Shown piece after piece: positions 54,732 through 64,000 of a stretch of 64,000 nt of DNA. This stretch comes from Helianthus annuus (lineage: Eukaryota; Streptophyta; Magnoliopsida; Asterales; Asteraceae): assembly GCF_002127325.2 (NCBI RefSeq), contig NC_035434.2, positions 83,520,787-83,584,786 on the forward strand, given 5' to 3'. Position numbers and translations under genes: made by a program. The notes under the pieces were generated by a model, which saw nothing but the letters and a program-made list of their open reading frames with translations, had not been told where the DNA came from and did no database searches. The first letter of the stretch is position 1. Each line of letters begins with the position of its first letter.

Positions 54732-57700
54732 ATGGCTCTCGCACTAAAAAGCCCTTATAACTACCTGTGTACACTTGAGAAAACGAGTCAAAACACAACC
54801 TTTCACTCCATTATTGATGCTCTTTCGTCTTCAAGGTATAAAACTTTGTTGACCTGTAACGCACCTATCTACCTAGATACCCTACGTGATTTCTGGAAAA
54901 ATGCAAAACTTGAAGTTCAGGACAAAAAGCCCTGGGCTATTACTTCAACAGTAGGGGGATTCAGGTTGTTGTCACACCACAAACCATTTCTGAGGTCTTT
55001 GAAATAAATGATCTTACAGGTAAAAATTATTTCCCAAACGAAGAATATCAAACTGATCTGATTGAGAGGGGGTATGAGGAACAAATGAAAAAAAGATTCT
55101 TTACAAAAAGGGAGTTTTCCACCTCCCATGAGATTTTTTTTTCATACCCTTCTCATGTGTGTTTCAAATAAAACAACAGCTTTCAATGAAATACCATTGA
55201 AAATCCAATACCTGGGATATACTATAATGGCTGAAGTTGATTTTAACTACTCCCAGGAGATTTTCAATGATATGGTAAAAAATGTTAATAATATTAAAGA
55301 AAAGAAAAAACCATTTTTATTGTTTCCAAGATTTTTAAGTTTTTATTTACAAAAGAAAATTCCAAAGGATAGTGCACATGTGCTTATCCAATGAAATCTT
55401 TTTTCAAATAAACAGCCTATCTTCTGAAACTTTTACAAGGCTGTCAAAACCTTCTAAAACACAAACAGAGGAACCTGAGCAGAATTTAGCTGAGACAACC
55501 TCTGCTCCTCAGGTTTCTGCTGTTGAGCCCACTGCTCTTGGTGATCACAGCAGCACCACCACTGCTGTGAAACCCCAACCAAAAAGACCATCAAGAAAAA
55601 AAATCCAAAAAGCCCACCAACCCATCTAAAAAGGATCTTCTGGAAGATTAGATCCCAGAAGTAACTCCTGTGACAACACAAAACTCATCTATAACCACTG
55701 CTGCTACTTCCTCACAGCAGATGGAAGAAAGATCTCAACCTGAGCTTAAAACTCCTCCTGCATCCTCTCAAAAGGATCAGGTTGTATACACAGGGACACC
55801 ACATTATGTAGCTCTGGATCCACTTGAATCCATCTTCCTCAGCCCTACTCCCAGGGCAAATTCTCTTTCAACTCCCATCCTCACTTCACAAATTCCACCA
55901 TCTTTCTTACCTTTGTTGAATGCTTTGGATATGGATCAGACAAAAATCAGTTCTTCTCAACAACCTATCACTGAGAAAATACCCCAACAAGTGACTGTGT
56001 CTGATTCCTCTATCATTGCTAACCCATCAACAACTGAGGAGGTTACACTGCACGAATTACAAGTAATTCCTATCAGTATTTCAAGTGGAGCAGCTACTAC
56101 AGGTGTTGAATCCACTGATTTACACCTGGGCAGTAGTTACATCAGTAAGTCTCCCTTGAAGGCAACCATTACTGATGTTGTCATATTAACCACTGGTGTG
56201 TTTCATCTACCCACTGGTGTGTTAAATAAGATAGCTGATGCACAGGGAAGTCCCCAGTACCAAGACAAAGGGGCATCAGTGGATGAAACAGTAGAAACTT
56301 CTTCTGGTCCAATTGCTGATACAACCCGCTGCTGGTGGGAAATCAGATGATCCCATTCATTTGGGTGATGGTTTAAAATACAAAGAATTAACGGAGAGGG
56401 TAGACAAAATTGAAACCTCTGTTGCAGATATAAAAAATATGCTGCAACAGTTGTTACAATCCTAAAAGGCTCCATCCACTGCTTCAACATCTGCTTCATC
56501 CCCCACTGAGTTATGGCAAATATTTCAACCTATGCTTCATAAAAAAAGACTATATGTTGATCAACAACATGAAATTCAGCTTCAAATGTTCAAAAATGTG
56601 ATGGAAGCTAGGTACAAAGATACACAAGCTGATATAAAGGCAATAAAGGCTCATTTGCTTCAAACCACTAGCACTTCTCCTCCTACCATCATTTATGTTA
56701 AAAACCCTGATGATGCCAAAAAGGGGGAGACAGGAAAGAAGGGAAAAGAAGGTCTGTACTTACCACCAGATCCAATGGCTAAAGCAGTTGTGGAAATTCC
56801 TAAGCCAGATGGCTCAAAGAAGGTTGATGTGACTCTTAATGCTTTTGCTGAAGAAAAAGCAAAGCTAAAAGAGAAAATGGAAACAAAAGGTGATAAAAGA
56901 TTTGAAGAGGAGAAGAAAGTTTTTATGGCCAAGGAAGCTCAGGGTACTTCAAATAGAAGGAAGACTACCAGAAAGGTCAGTCAACCCAAAACCATACCTT
57001 CCAAAACCACTAAACCAACTCCTAAAATCTCCCAAAGTTCCTCACATAAAACCTCCAAGCCAACAGATGTTAAGACACCTGTTGTATCAACAGTTGTTGA
57101 TACTTCAGCTGTTTCAACCACTACCCTCATCATTTCACCAACCATCACCACTCAATCCACTACTACACCACAAACAACACCACCATCACAAAAACCACCT
57201 GCCAAAAGACAGAAGACAGCAGTTGACACATCAACAGTTGTAGTGACAACAGTGGTTGAGACACTAGCTGTTTCAACAGCTTTAGTCAGTCACTCATCAC
57301 TATACCAACCACCACTCAACCCTCAAATACACCACCAACCACTCCAAAACTCAAAAGAAGAAGGATAACAAATGTTGTACTTGAAGATGACAATGTACCT
57401 TCTCCACTTCCAGTATCTTCACAATCTATGATTCTAACCACTGTGCAAAAACCTATTCCAATCTCTTCAACTCAAGCCCCTGACCCAAACACTGCCTTGG
57501 TTCCCTTGGGAGTAAAATATCCTTTGGATCTTCCAGCAGTTAGGGAGGAGATCAAATCCTTCTACTCTGAAGATGATCCTGAAAAGAGGAATCTTCCATC
57601 TCTTCAAGGTTATCCTTTGCCAAGAAACCGAGAAGAGTATCTTCAATTGAAGGCCAAACAAGCAGAGGATATATCAAAAAGAGACACAAAGGGAAAATCT

Positions 57701-58662
57701 GATAAAGAAATTCAGAGGAATCTGCAGTATCTGCTTACACAAGTCAGAACTTTGGAGCAGTTTTCAAAAGACCTTTGTCAAAAGTTGTCAGAAAAGGATG
57801 ATGAAAGCATAAAACAAGACTACATTGAGCACATCATGGCATATAAGAAATACAAGGCAGAAAGTATCAATTCAAGGAATGGACCATAAGTGAGCTTAAG
57901 GAAGAAATAGCAAGAATTCCAAAGATGCTTGATGACAAAATAAAACAAACTCCTCCAGTTTGGTCCAAATATAAGAAGAATGTACCTGAAAGGGCTTTGA
58001 AACCGAAAAGAATGAAGGAAGAGCTTATAGTTGCGAACTATGGCTCAAGGAATCAGGTCACAAGGTGGACAGAGGTGAAAGTGTTAGAAACCTACAAAAG
58101 GTTGAAAGAAAGAAGAAAGAAAGATCCCACTGCTCCTAAAAAGCCAGATTATCTAGAAGCATTGGTTCCAGTCAAACATGCCATACCAATCAAAAAGTCT
58201 GTTAAACCCACTGTTCCACCTGTTGTTGTCTTTTATCAAAGAAAGAAGCAAAAGCAGATGGATGCAGAAGAAGAGCAGACTCAAGTAGATTATATTATGA
58301 AGATGGTCCTTCAGGATATGATTGTAGAAAATGTTGAATTAGCAAAATCTCAAGGCCCTGCCAAAGGAGTCATAACCAGGCCTCCATCTCCAAACTCATC
58401 TAAAATAAAAACTCTCCCAAGAAACCCACTGGATTCAAAAATACTAAAGTGGAAGTCTGATCAAAAGACCCACGTATTGACATTGCTCAAATCCAGTGGT
58501 GAAGTGAAGCATATATCAAGGGAAAATGCACTTGGCCTGAGTGTAGAAGATTTACAAGATCTCCTTGAGCTTCAACTGTGTAGGGATGAGGATGATGAAG
58601 ATTCCCTGAACTTTAAATTACAATTCAAAGGGCAAATCAGGGAAATGCTGATGAGACAATAA
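54732..58662 (+). pseudogene. COP-A 3' ORF (Sirevirus env-position gene), broken
   Basis: Starts MALALKSPYNYLCTLEK. The N-terminal part (54732-55394, two frameshifts) looks globular: NAPIYLDTLRDFW, then VTPQTISEVFEIND, NKTTAFNEIPLKIQYLG, LFPRFLSFYLQKK. Pieces at 55372-55629 and 55670-56350 are Ser/Thr/Pro-rich. The piece at 56532-57368 has a helical, Lys-rich region then a Thr/Pro-rich tail. Pieces at 57428-57889 and 57925-58662 are charged and helical, ending NALGLSVEDLQDLLELQ. Frames change six or more times. No signal peptide or transmembrane segment is seen, so an envelope role is not supported. The N-terminus faintly recalls the putative plant transposon protein domain, but that is memory, not a search. 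Confidence 0.65.
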
Positions 58663-58700
58663 AGATCTGAAATAATGAAGTGTTTTGGCATCATCTGTTC

Positions 58701-58711
58701 CAGGGGGAGAT
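58701..58711 (+). other. COP-A polypurine tract
   Basis: CAGGGGGAGAT followed by LTR start TGTTGGGATTG. Confidence 0.85.
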
Positions 58712-59406
58712 TGTTGGGATTGAACCCTACAAAGGAACAGTTGATAAAGCCAAAACTGTTTCAAGAACAATGGATCCTTCATAAGCAGTTGTTTGCACAG
58801 AGCTTTCCCCTTGACAGTGGCCCTAACATCTGATGGACTCAAGTACTGCTCTTCACAACTGCTGCTGACCTAAAGACTGATGAAGACAAAAGTGCTGATG
58901 CTCAATCTACTGATATGTCTCAAGTACTGTTGAAGACCAAAGCACTGCTGGAGCTATAGCAGTGGAATGAAGAATCAGTGTTTTGTTTATACTTTGTTTA
59001 TCGTAATCAGTAGTTTGTAATCAGTAGTTGTATAGGTCAGTAGTTAGAGTTTGTAAAGAGGTTAGATGTCACTTTCATGGTGACGTCAGCCAAAGATGCT
59101 CAGTGGTTGTTCTGTACTATAAATAGAACAGTATCCTGTACTGTTCTGTGAGCTCTCTTTCACCAAGTCATTCTGTACGAACAATCAAGTGAGCTCAGGC
59201 TGAGGGGGAGATCTGTGCATGCATGCATTGTAATTGATATTGTAACAAATACAATCATTCAGTTCAATGTCAAACATGTTTGCTTAAACTTATTCTTCCA
59301 TTGATTGTGTGTTGAAAGTTTATTTCATATTTCTCCTGCAATTAATCTCTGTTTCATCCTCATTCTAATTAAACAAACACAATCAAAAGAAACTCAGATC
59401 CTATCA
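58712..59406 (+). repeat. COP-A 3' LTR, full length
   Basis: 695 bp, TGTTGGGATTG to CAGATCCTATCA. It holds the palindrome TGACGTCA (59081-59088, bZIP-type site) about 29 bp before the TATA box at 59117-59126, both absent from the 5' LTR. Confidence 0.95.
59081..59126 (+). promoter_or_regulatory. TGACGTCA and TATA box in COP-A 3' LTR
   Basis: A perfect TGACGTCA palindrome at 59081-59088 and CTATAAATAG at 59117-59126 form a compact core promoter. Because it lies in the 3' LTR, it could drive outward transcription into the LINE and beyond (inference). Confidence 0.65.
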
Positions 59407-59411
59407 TAAAT
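59407..59411 (+). other. COP-A target duplication, right
   Basis: TAAAT, identical to 38691-38695. Confidence 0.92.
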
Positions 59412-61400
59412 AGTTAACCCTTCCCTGTTCATTTGTTTAGGAGTAACATACGAGCTCAGAGGACACCGGTCGCTCCACTTATCATTCCATAAAAACGTGT
59501 GCTCTCCATTACCTATTTTGGAAACAAAGAAACTTCGAACAATTGGCCTGAGTTGAAGCAACTTCCTCCAACTCCAGCAATTGTTTGTTTGCGTAGGAAT
59601 ATCCCAAAAACTTCGACCTTGCAAGTGATACGAGTACACCCATTCAACCCAAAGAGATCGCCTACGAGAAAGAATGCTATATATATGAAAAGCCATTAGA
59701 GCTTTATTTACATCCGCAATGCGTATAATCCCCAAGCCACCTTCTTTCTTTGGTAAGCAAACAATATTCCACGAAACTTTAGCTCTACCTTTGACAATAT
59801 GGCCTTGACACCAAAGAAAACTTCTTAATTTATGCTCAAGTTGTTTAACTATACTTGCTGGTAAGATGAAAACCGAAGCCCAATAAACATAGAAAGCTGA
59901 AAGGACTGAGATCACCAATTGAAGTCTACCAACAAAGGAAAGATATTTAACTTTCCAATCCGTAATTCTATTCTCCATTTTTTCCACTAACACTTTGCAG
60001 TCAGAATGTAAGAGTCTCGTAGCAATTAATGGAACACCAAGGTACTTTATTGGAAGCGATCCTTCTTCAAAAGGCATGATAGCAAGAATATTAACCTTCA
60101 CTAGACTTGGAACATTGCAGAAGAAAGCCATACTCTTCGTGAGACTAGGGATCAAGCCAGACATATCTTTAAAATCGTCTAAGGTATCCATAATATATTG
60201 AACCTCTCCTCTGCTTCTTGCATCTATTATGGAATCTGAAAGAAGAGCCTATAGAAGTTGCTACTTGAAGCATAGAAGTCAGAACTTCCATTACCAGCGT
60301 AAAAAGGTGGGGGGACATTGGGTCCCCTTGTCTAAGACCCTGCTTACCTTTGAAGTATCCGAAAAGATTACCATTTACCCACACAGAGAAGGAAGAGGAG
60401 GTGATACAGTTCATAATCCAATCGATCATATTTTAATGAAAACCAAATCCGTACTGAATTGCACAAAGAAAATCCCAATCCACTGTGTCATGAGCCTTTT
60501 GGATATCCACTTTAAAAGCACATCTAGGAGGGCCGATGTCCCTATGATAATTGTGCATAAGGTCTTGCACTAGAAGAATATTATCAGATATTCTCCTACC
60601 CGGAACAAAGGCTGATTGGTTTAGACTCACCGCCTTATCCAGACCCTCTAAATTCTAGTAGATAGAATTTTAGTAATACATTTACAAATAACGTTGCAAC
60701 ATGAAATATGCCGATAATCTGTCACACGACAAGGTGTAGACACCTTAGGAATGAGAGCAATGATGGTATGATTTACCTCCTTGAGCATTCTTTTAGACTT
60801 GAAAAAATCTTTTATAGCATCACATACATCATTTCCCACAATCGGCCACGCGTTTTTAAAGAAAGCAGACGAGTAACCATCAAGGCATGGAGCTTTATTA
60901 TCATCAATAGAAAACATGGCCGCTTTAATTTCCGCATTCGTTACTTCGCGAACCATATGTTCAGCGACATTAATGTTCAAAACATTCGGAAACAAATCCG
61001 GCGTAGGCATACGTGTAGTATCAGCCTTCTGCCAAGGAAAGCATTAAAATGATTCACAAATGCATTTGGAACATCATTTCCTTCATAAATATTTCCAGCA
61101 ACATCTTTAATAATGTCAACTCGGATTCTATGATTCCTACATTTGACTAAATTATGGAACTATGCTGAATTAGCATCACCAACCTTCAACCAGTTAACCT
61201 TAGACTATTGCTTCAGGAACCATTCTTCGTCAAGTAAAGCGTCTTGATAAGAAGCCAAAATGGTCGATTCACTTTCTCTAAGCGACACATATATTCTTTT
61301 GAACCTCATCCAACTCTTCCCGTAAAGATTTTACTTTCTGTGAAGGTTATCTTGTTTAAAAAGAAGGCTGCGGATTGGATGCTTAAGAGCTCTCAGTTTT
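59412..61400 (-). pseudogene. LINE (L1-type) 5' part: reverse transcriptase
   Basis: The minus-strand pieces in order are: WLKVGDANSA and FHNLVKCRNH (about 61200-61100); DNKAPCLDGYSSAFFK and ALIPKV (61010-60648); NQSAFVPGRRISDN and DIQKAHDTVDWDF (60630-60433); QGLRQGDPMSPHLF (60342-60300); and the RT thumb region MDTLDDFKDMSGL, LPIKYLGVPL, LSFVGRLQL, LPKKEGGLGI (60191-59412). The catalytic FADD segment expected between 60230 and 60190 is missing, apparently by deletion. Homology fades near 61400, so the element is 5'-truncated. COP-A inserted just after EGLTIY. Confidence 0.85.
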
Positions 61401-61571
61401 TTTCACCATTCTAAACATTGGAACCCCATCAATATGCTTCGACCACTCTCATACCCATATATTTACACTTAGTGAATATTCACTTTATACTTTCCAGAAT
61501 TTTGAGAGCGTTGAAATATATATTGTTCGAGTCTAAAAATTATTTTATTTTTAGTGTTCGTCGTATTAACC

Positions 61572-61664
<93 letters not shown>

Positions 61665-62060
61665 TGAATGCCGTAGATACGATGTACACGTTCCTTTTCG
61701 TAACGCTAAGGCGACCGTCGTCAATGACGACGTGTTAAGTCTGTTATAGAGTTTAAATTATATTTCATGTCAGTTTCGGATATATATATATCGTTACATG
61801 CCGATTTGTCTGATGTCCGATTATCCGTTGTCCGTATTGAGTTTTGGGGTATCACATAAGTGTGTTCCATGTGTGTATATTTTGTGTAATAATTCCCAAG
61901 TATAAGCATACATGAAGGCTCATGTCCGTTTTATACATTTAAGTATTTATACTTTCTTCATGTATGTGGTATTTTCGTATTTGGTTAATATGCCCCTAAC
62001 TCCTAGTACATACATACAAATACACAAGTATATATACACACACACTCATATGATGGTGAT

Positions 62061-62104
<44 letters not shown>

Positions 62105-63291
62105 ATAAAAATATATATAACTAAATAATATTCATTTAACTTATGAAATATATATATAAGTGTTTATTAAAAACTCTTAAGAGTTTTGGACTTAAACCTT
62201 TTCATTAAAACTTTCTTACTCACGATTAGGGTTGCTAATCATGTTTAGCCTTGTTAATCACCCCGTTAATCACACTTTAATCGCGATTAAGATTTTAGAA
62301 AATTTCGCCATAGTTTCCCCTAAACAATGGCGTTTTCCACATTTTAAAAACGTATTTTAAACATGTTTAAGCCCATAATCACAGTCAATCTCTAATCAAG
62401 TTTCAATAGCCCAATTTTTTATGTAATATTTTACACATAAATACCCTCATACTCCATGAATTTTATATATATATTTTCTAACCACACTTTTAAAAATAAT
62501 GATACTTTTATATTTTTTAACAAGATCCTTTTAAAATCTTCTTATTTCTCATGCTTTCTAACCTTGATCTTTCATTTAAACAACTTGTTTAATACACTTT
62601 TCAAGATCATCATAGTGTAAACCATGGTTTTTAACTTTTATAAAAGTTATATATGCTAGGAATCATCTTCAAGTTGTAGTAAAGTCCACGGATCATGAGG
62701 TTGATGGTCTTGTTTAGATCTAAACATCAAGATGTTTAGATCGTCATCAATAGCCTAGTTCATGCAAGATCATCATACTTAACAACCTACTTTAACAATC
62801 TCATCAAGAGTATATAAACTATTAACACAAAATAACATAATCATCACATAATATATCATTTTTAGTAGACTTTTAAATTGTGATTAGGATTTTAATCTTT
62901 GATTTATGTTAAGTTCAAGATGAACAACTTGTACTTTATGATTCTATATATCATAAGAAAAATAAAAATGGTAAGAAATGTTATTACAACTTTGCACAAT
63001 GTTAAAGAAGCTCTAAGATGGAGAAGATGATGATGTAGAGACTTCAAAGTGCCCTCTAGTGCTCCGCCATGCTTGCAACTTCCTTAAATCTCCTTAAAAA
63101 AATGGCTTGAAAGTGCTTGAATTAGGGTGTATATTTGAAGAAAATAGTGGGTTGTGGGTATGTTGTTTGGCCGAAAATGAGAGGGAAGAACAAGGAGGTT
63201 GTGGGTTTTTTTTTTTTTTTGTTGAAGTGTAGATAATGGGAGGTGAAGTGATGATTTATGATTTTCAAGTTCATGAAATCTTGGGCAAAAA
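61401..63291 (-). repeat. Degenerate LTR-like, AT-rich region
   Basis: No supported gene. TTTCGCCATAGTTTCCCC near 62303 matches TTTCGCCAGAGTTTCCCC in the GYP-1 5' LTR, and TTTGGCCGAAAATGAG near 63165 resembles the LTR leader segment, so part is an old chromovirus LTR. No clear ends. It includes (TA)n(TG)n at 61574-61662 and (TA)n at 62063-62101. Confidence 0.45.
61574..61662. repeat. Compound (TA)n(TG)n microsatellite
   Basis: About 49 bp of TA followed directly by about 40 bp of TG. Confidence 0.97.
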
Positions 63292-64000
63292 TGTTGGAGT
63301 CTGTATGCCCAAGACACATATTAAATTGATTTGGCTAGTACGTTATGATCCAAATCGGGTCATAACCAATGACAAGCTAGACAAACACCTACGATATTTA
63401 TTTATGATATGATCAAACAAATAAATATTAACACTTAGAATATTTAGAAATTGGTTTTTTAAATAATTGCACTTGAGAAATTAATAAATTATATGGATAA
63501 TTTATTTTGAGAGAATATTTTATTTTGTTATTTAATAGGTTAAATAACATTATAAAAATTATGATTTGTTGCATAAAGTCTTATATATATAAGTTATAAA
63601 TATAATATAAGACTTAATAATTGAAAAGGAAAAATTTTGATTGGTCAAAATTGGAGGCCCTATGGCCGGCCACCTTGTCTTCCCAAGGTGGGTTTTCCCC
63701 ACTAATTTTACATGCAAAATTCTCAAGAAAAGAGGCACTTGATTTTATAAAAAGTTCCAACATCTTCTCTCATAAAACACATAACATTGTTCAAGTGCAA
63801 GAACACTCCTTTTTTCCTTCAAAATTTCGGCCAACATATGATTGTTTTGAAGAAATTTTAAGAGAGTTTTACAAGTGAAAATCCTAGGTGTTTGTTGGAG
63901 GCTTGGGGTATACTAGCTTGAGGCTTTCTTGTTTGGAAGCTACCATTAAGGAATCATTATCATCTTCCATCTCCTTGCTCTTTGAAAGGTTGTTTCTTAA
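63292..64000 (+). repeat. COP-D: probable copia LTR entering right edge
   Basis: Begins TGTTGGAGTCTGTATGCCC, typical of plant copia LTR starts. A TATA-like TATATATAAG lies at 63583-63592, followed by a transcribed-looking leader with TTCGGCC. The other end and any partner LTR lie outside. The open frame 63621-63878 (85 residues) has no recognisable domain and is probably non-coding leader. Confidence 0.55.

Larger units (their letters stand above)
38696..59406 (+). mobile_element. COP-A: Sirevirus-type Ty1/copia element in the LINE
   Basis: A 20.7 kb span including the nested COP-B (about 12.1 kb without it). Order: LTR, iMet primer site, gag, protease, integrase, RT, RNase H, a long 3' ORF, polypurine tract, LTR. 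Integrase before RT defines Ty1/copia. The long zinc-knuckle gag and the ORF after pol suggest a Sirevirus (inference). A perfect 5-bp duplication flanks it. Frameshifts, stops and a promoter deletion in the 5' LTR make it inactive. LTR divergence is about 4% over 300 bp by eye. Confidence 0.93.

Noticed and set aside
54732..58662. Retroviral-type envelope gene
   Set aside because: Position fits but no signal peptide, cleavage site or membrane segment is visible.
63621..63878. Host gene of 85 residues at the right edge
   Set aside because: It lies in a copia LTR-like sequence after a TATA box and has no recognisable domain.
1..64000. tRNA, rRNA or host protein genes
   Set aside because: No clover-leaf, ribosomal or non-transposon coding signal was found on either strand by reading; a tRNAscan-SE and BLASTX run would be decisive.

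Overview
This 64 kb window is a nested stack of retrotransposons from a plant nuclear genome. I recognise no host gene, tRNA, rRNA or prokaryotic feature. The element families (chromodomain Ty3/gypsy elements with 3.4-3.8 kb LTRs, Sirevirus-type Ty1/copia elements, an L1-type LINE), the tRNA-iMet primer sites and the AT-rich, TA-microsatellite-rich spacers fit a eudicot. Asteraceae is my best guess, from remembered resemblance only. | Layout. 1-13674: GYP-1, a young Ty3/gypsy chromovirus (Tekay-like) on the minus strand; its 3' LTR runs off the left edge and its 5' LTR is 10301-13674. 13675-19000: GYP-3, a plus-strand relative with a polypurine tract, a truncated LTR, a stem-loop array and a decayed accessory ORF. 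19085-19768: a scrap of copia gag/protease (COP-C). 19770-22684: AT-rich, LTR-like DNA with long (TA)n runs. 22918-37110: GYP-2, a second minus-strand chromovirus with both LTRs. 37111-37749: palindromic and tandem repeats. 37750-61400: a minus-strand LINE split by COP-A (38696-59406, TSD taaat); COP-A is itself split by COP-B (40609-49223 with its TSD atgtt). 61401-63291: degenerate LTR-like DNA. 63292-64000: start of another copia LTR (COP-D). By-eye LTR divergence is about 0.7% (GYP-1), 1.3% (GYP-2), 2.3% (COP-B) and 4% (COP-A), which agrees with the nesting order where that can be tested. | How the parts work together. The chromovirus family has unusual expression logic, seen independently in two or three copies. 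(i) The gag leader and gag body are separated by a short GT-AG gap (91 and 104 nt, both phase 1) that must be spliced out to join the frames. (ii) An acidic, proline-rich accessory ORF with a C-terminal coiled coil lies between the primer site and gag in all three copies. (iii) Each copy has a CAG splice-acceptor-like site 3-6 nt before that ORF's first ATG, and a GTAAG-like donor at a homologous place inside the LTR. (iv) In two copies the interval between donor and acceptor holds a tandem array of short stem-loops, with compensatory changes between repeats in GYP-3. This resembles a retrovirus-like plan: unspliced genomic RNA carrying a candidate packaging signal, and spliced RNA for the accessory protein. 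All of this is inferred from sequence alone. | Other points of interest: COP-B has a long gag but no pol; COP-A has a promoter-like segment just ahead of its 3' ORF; and catalytic residues are lost in the GYP-1 and COP-A integrases.
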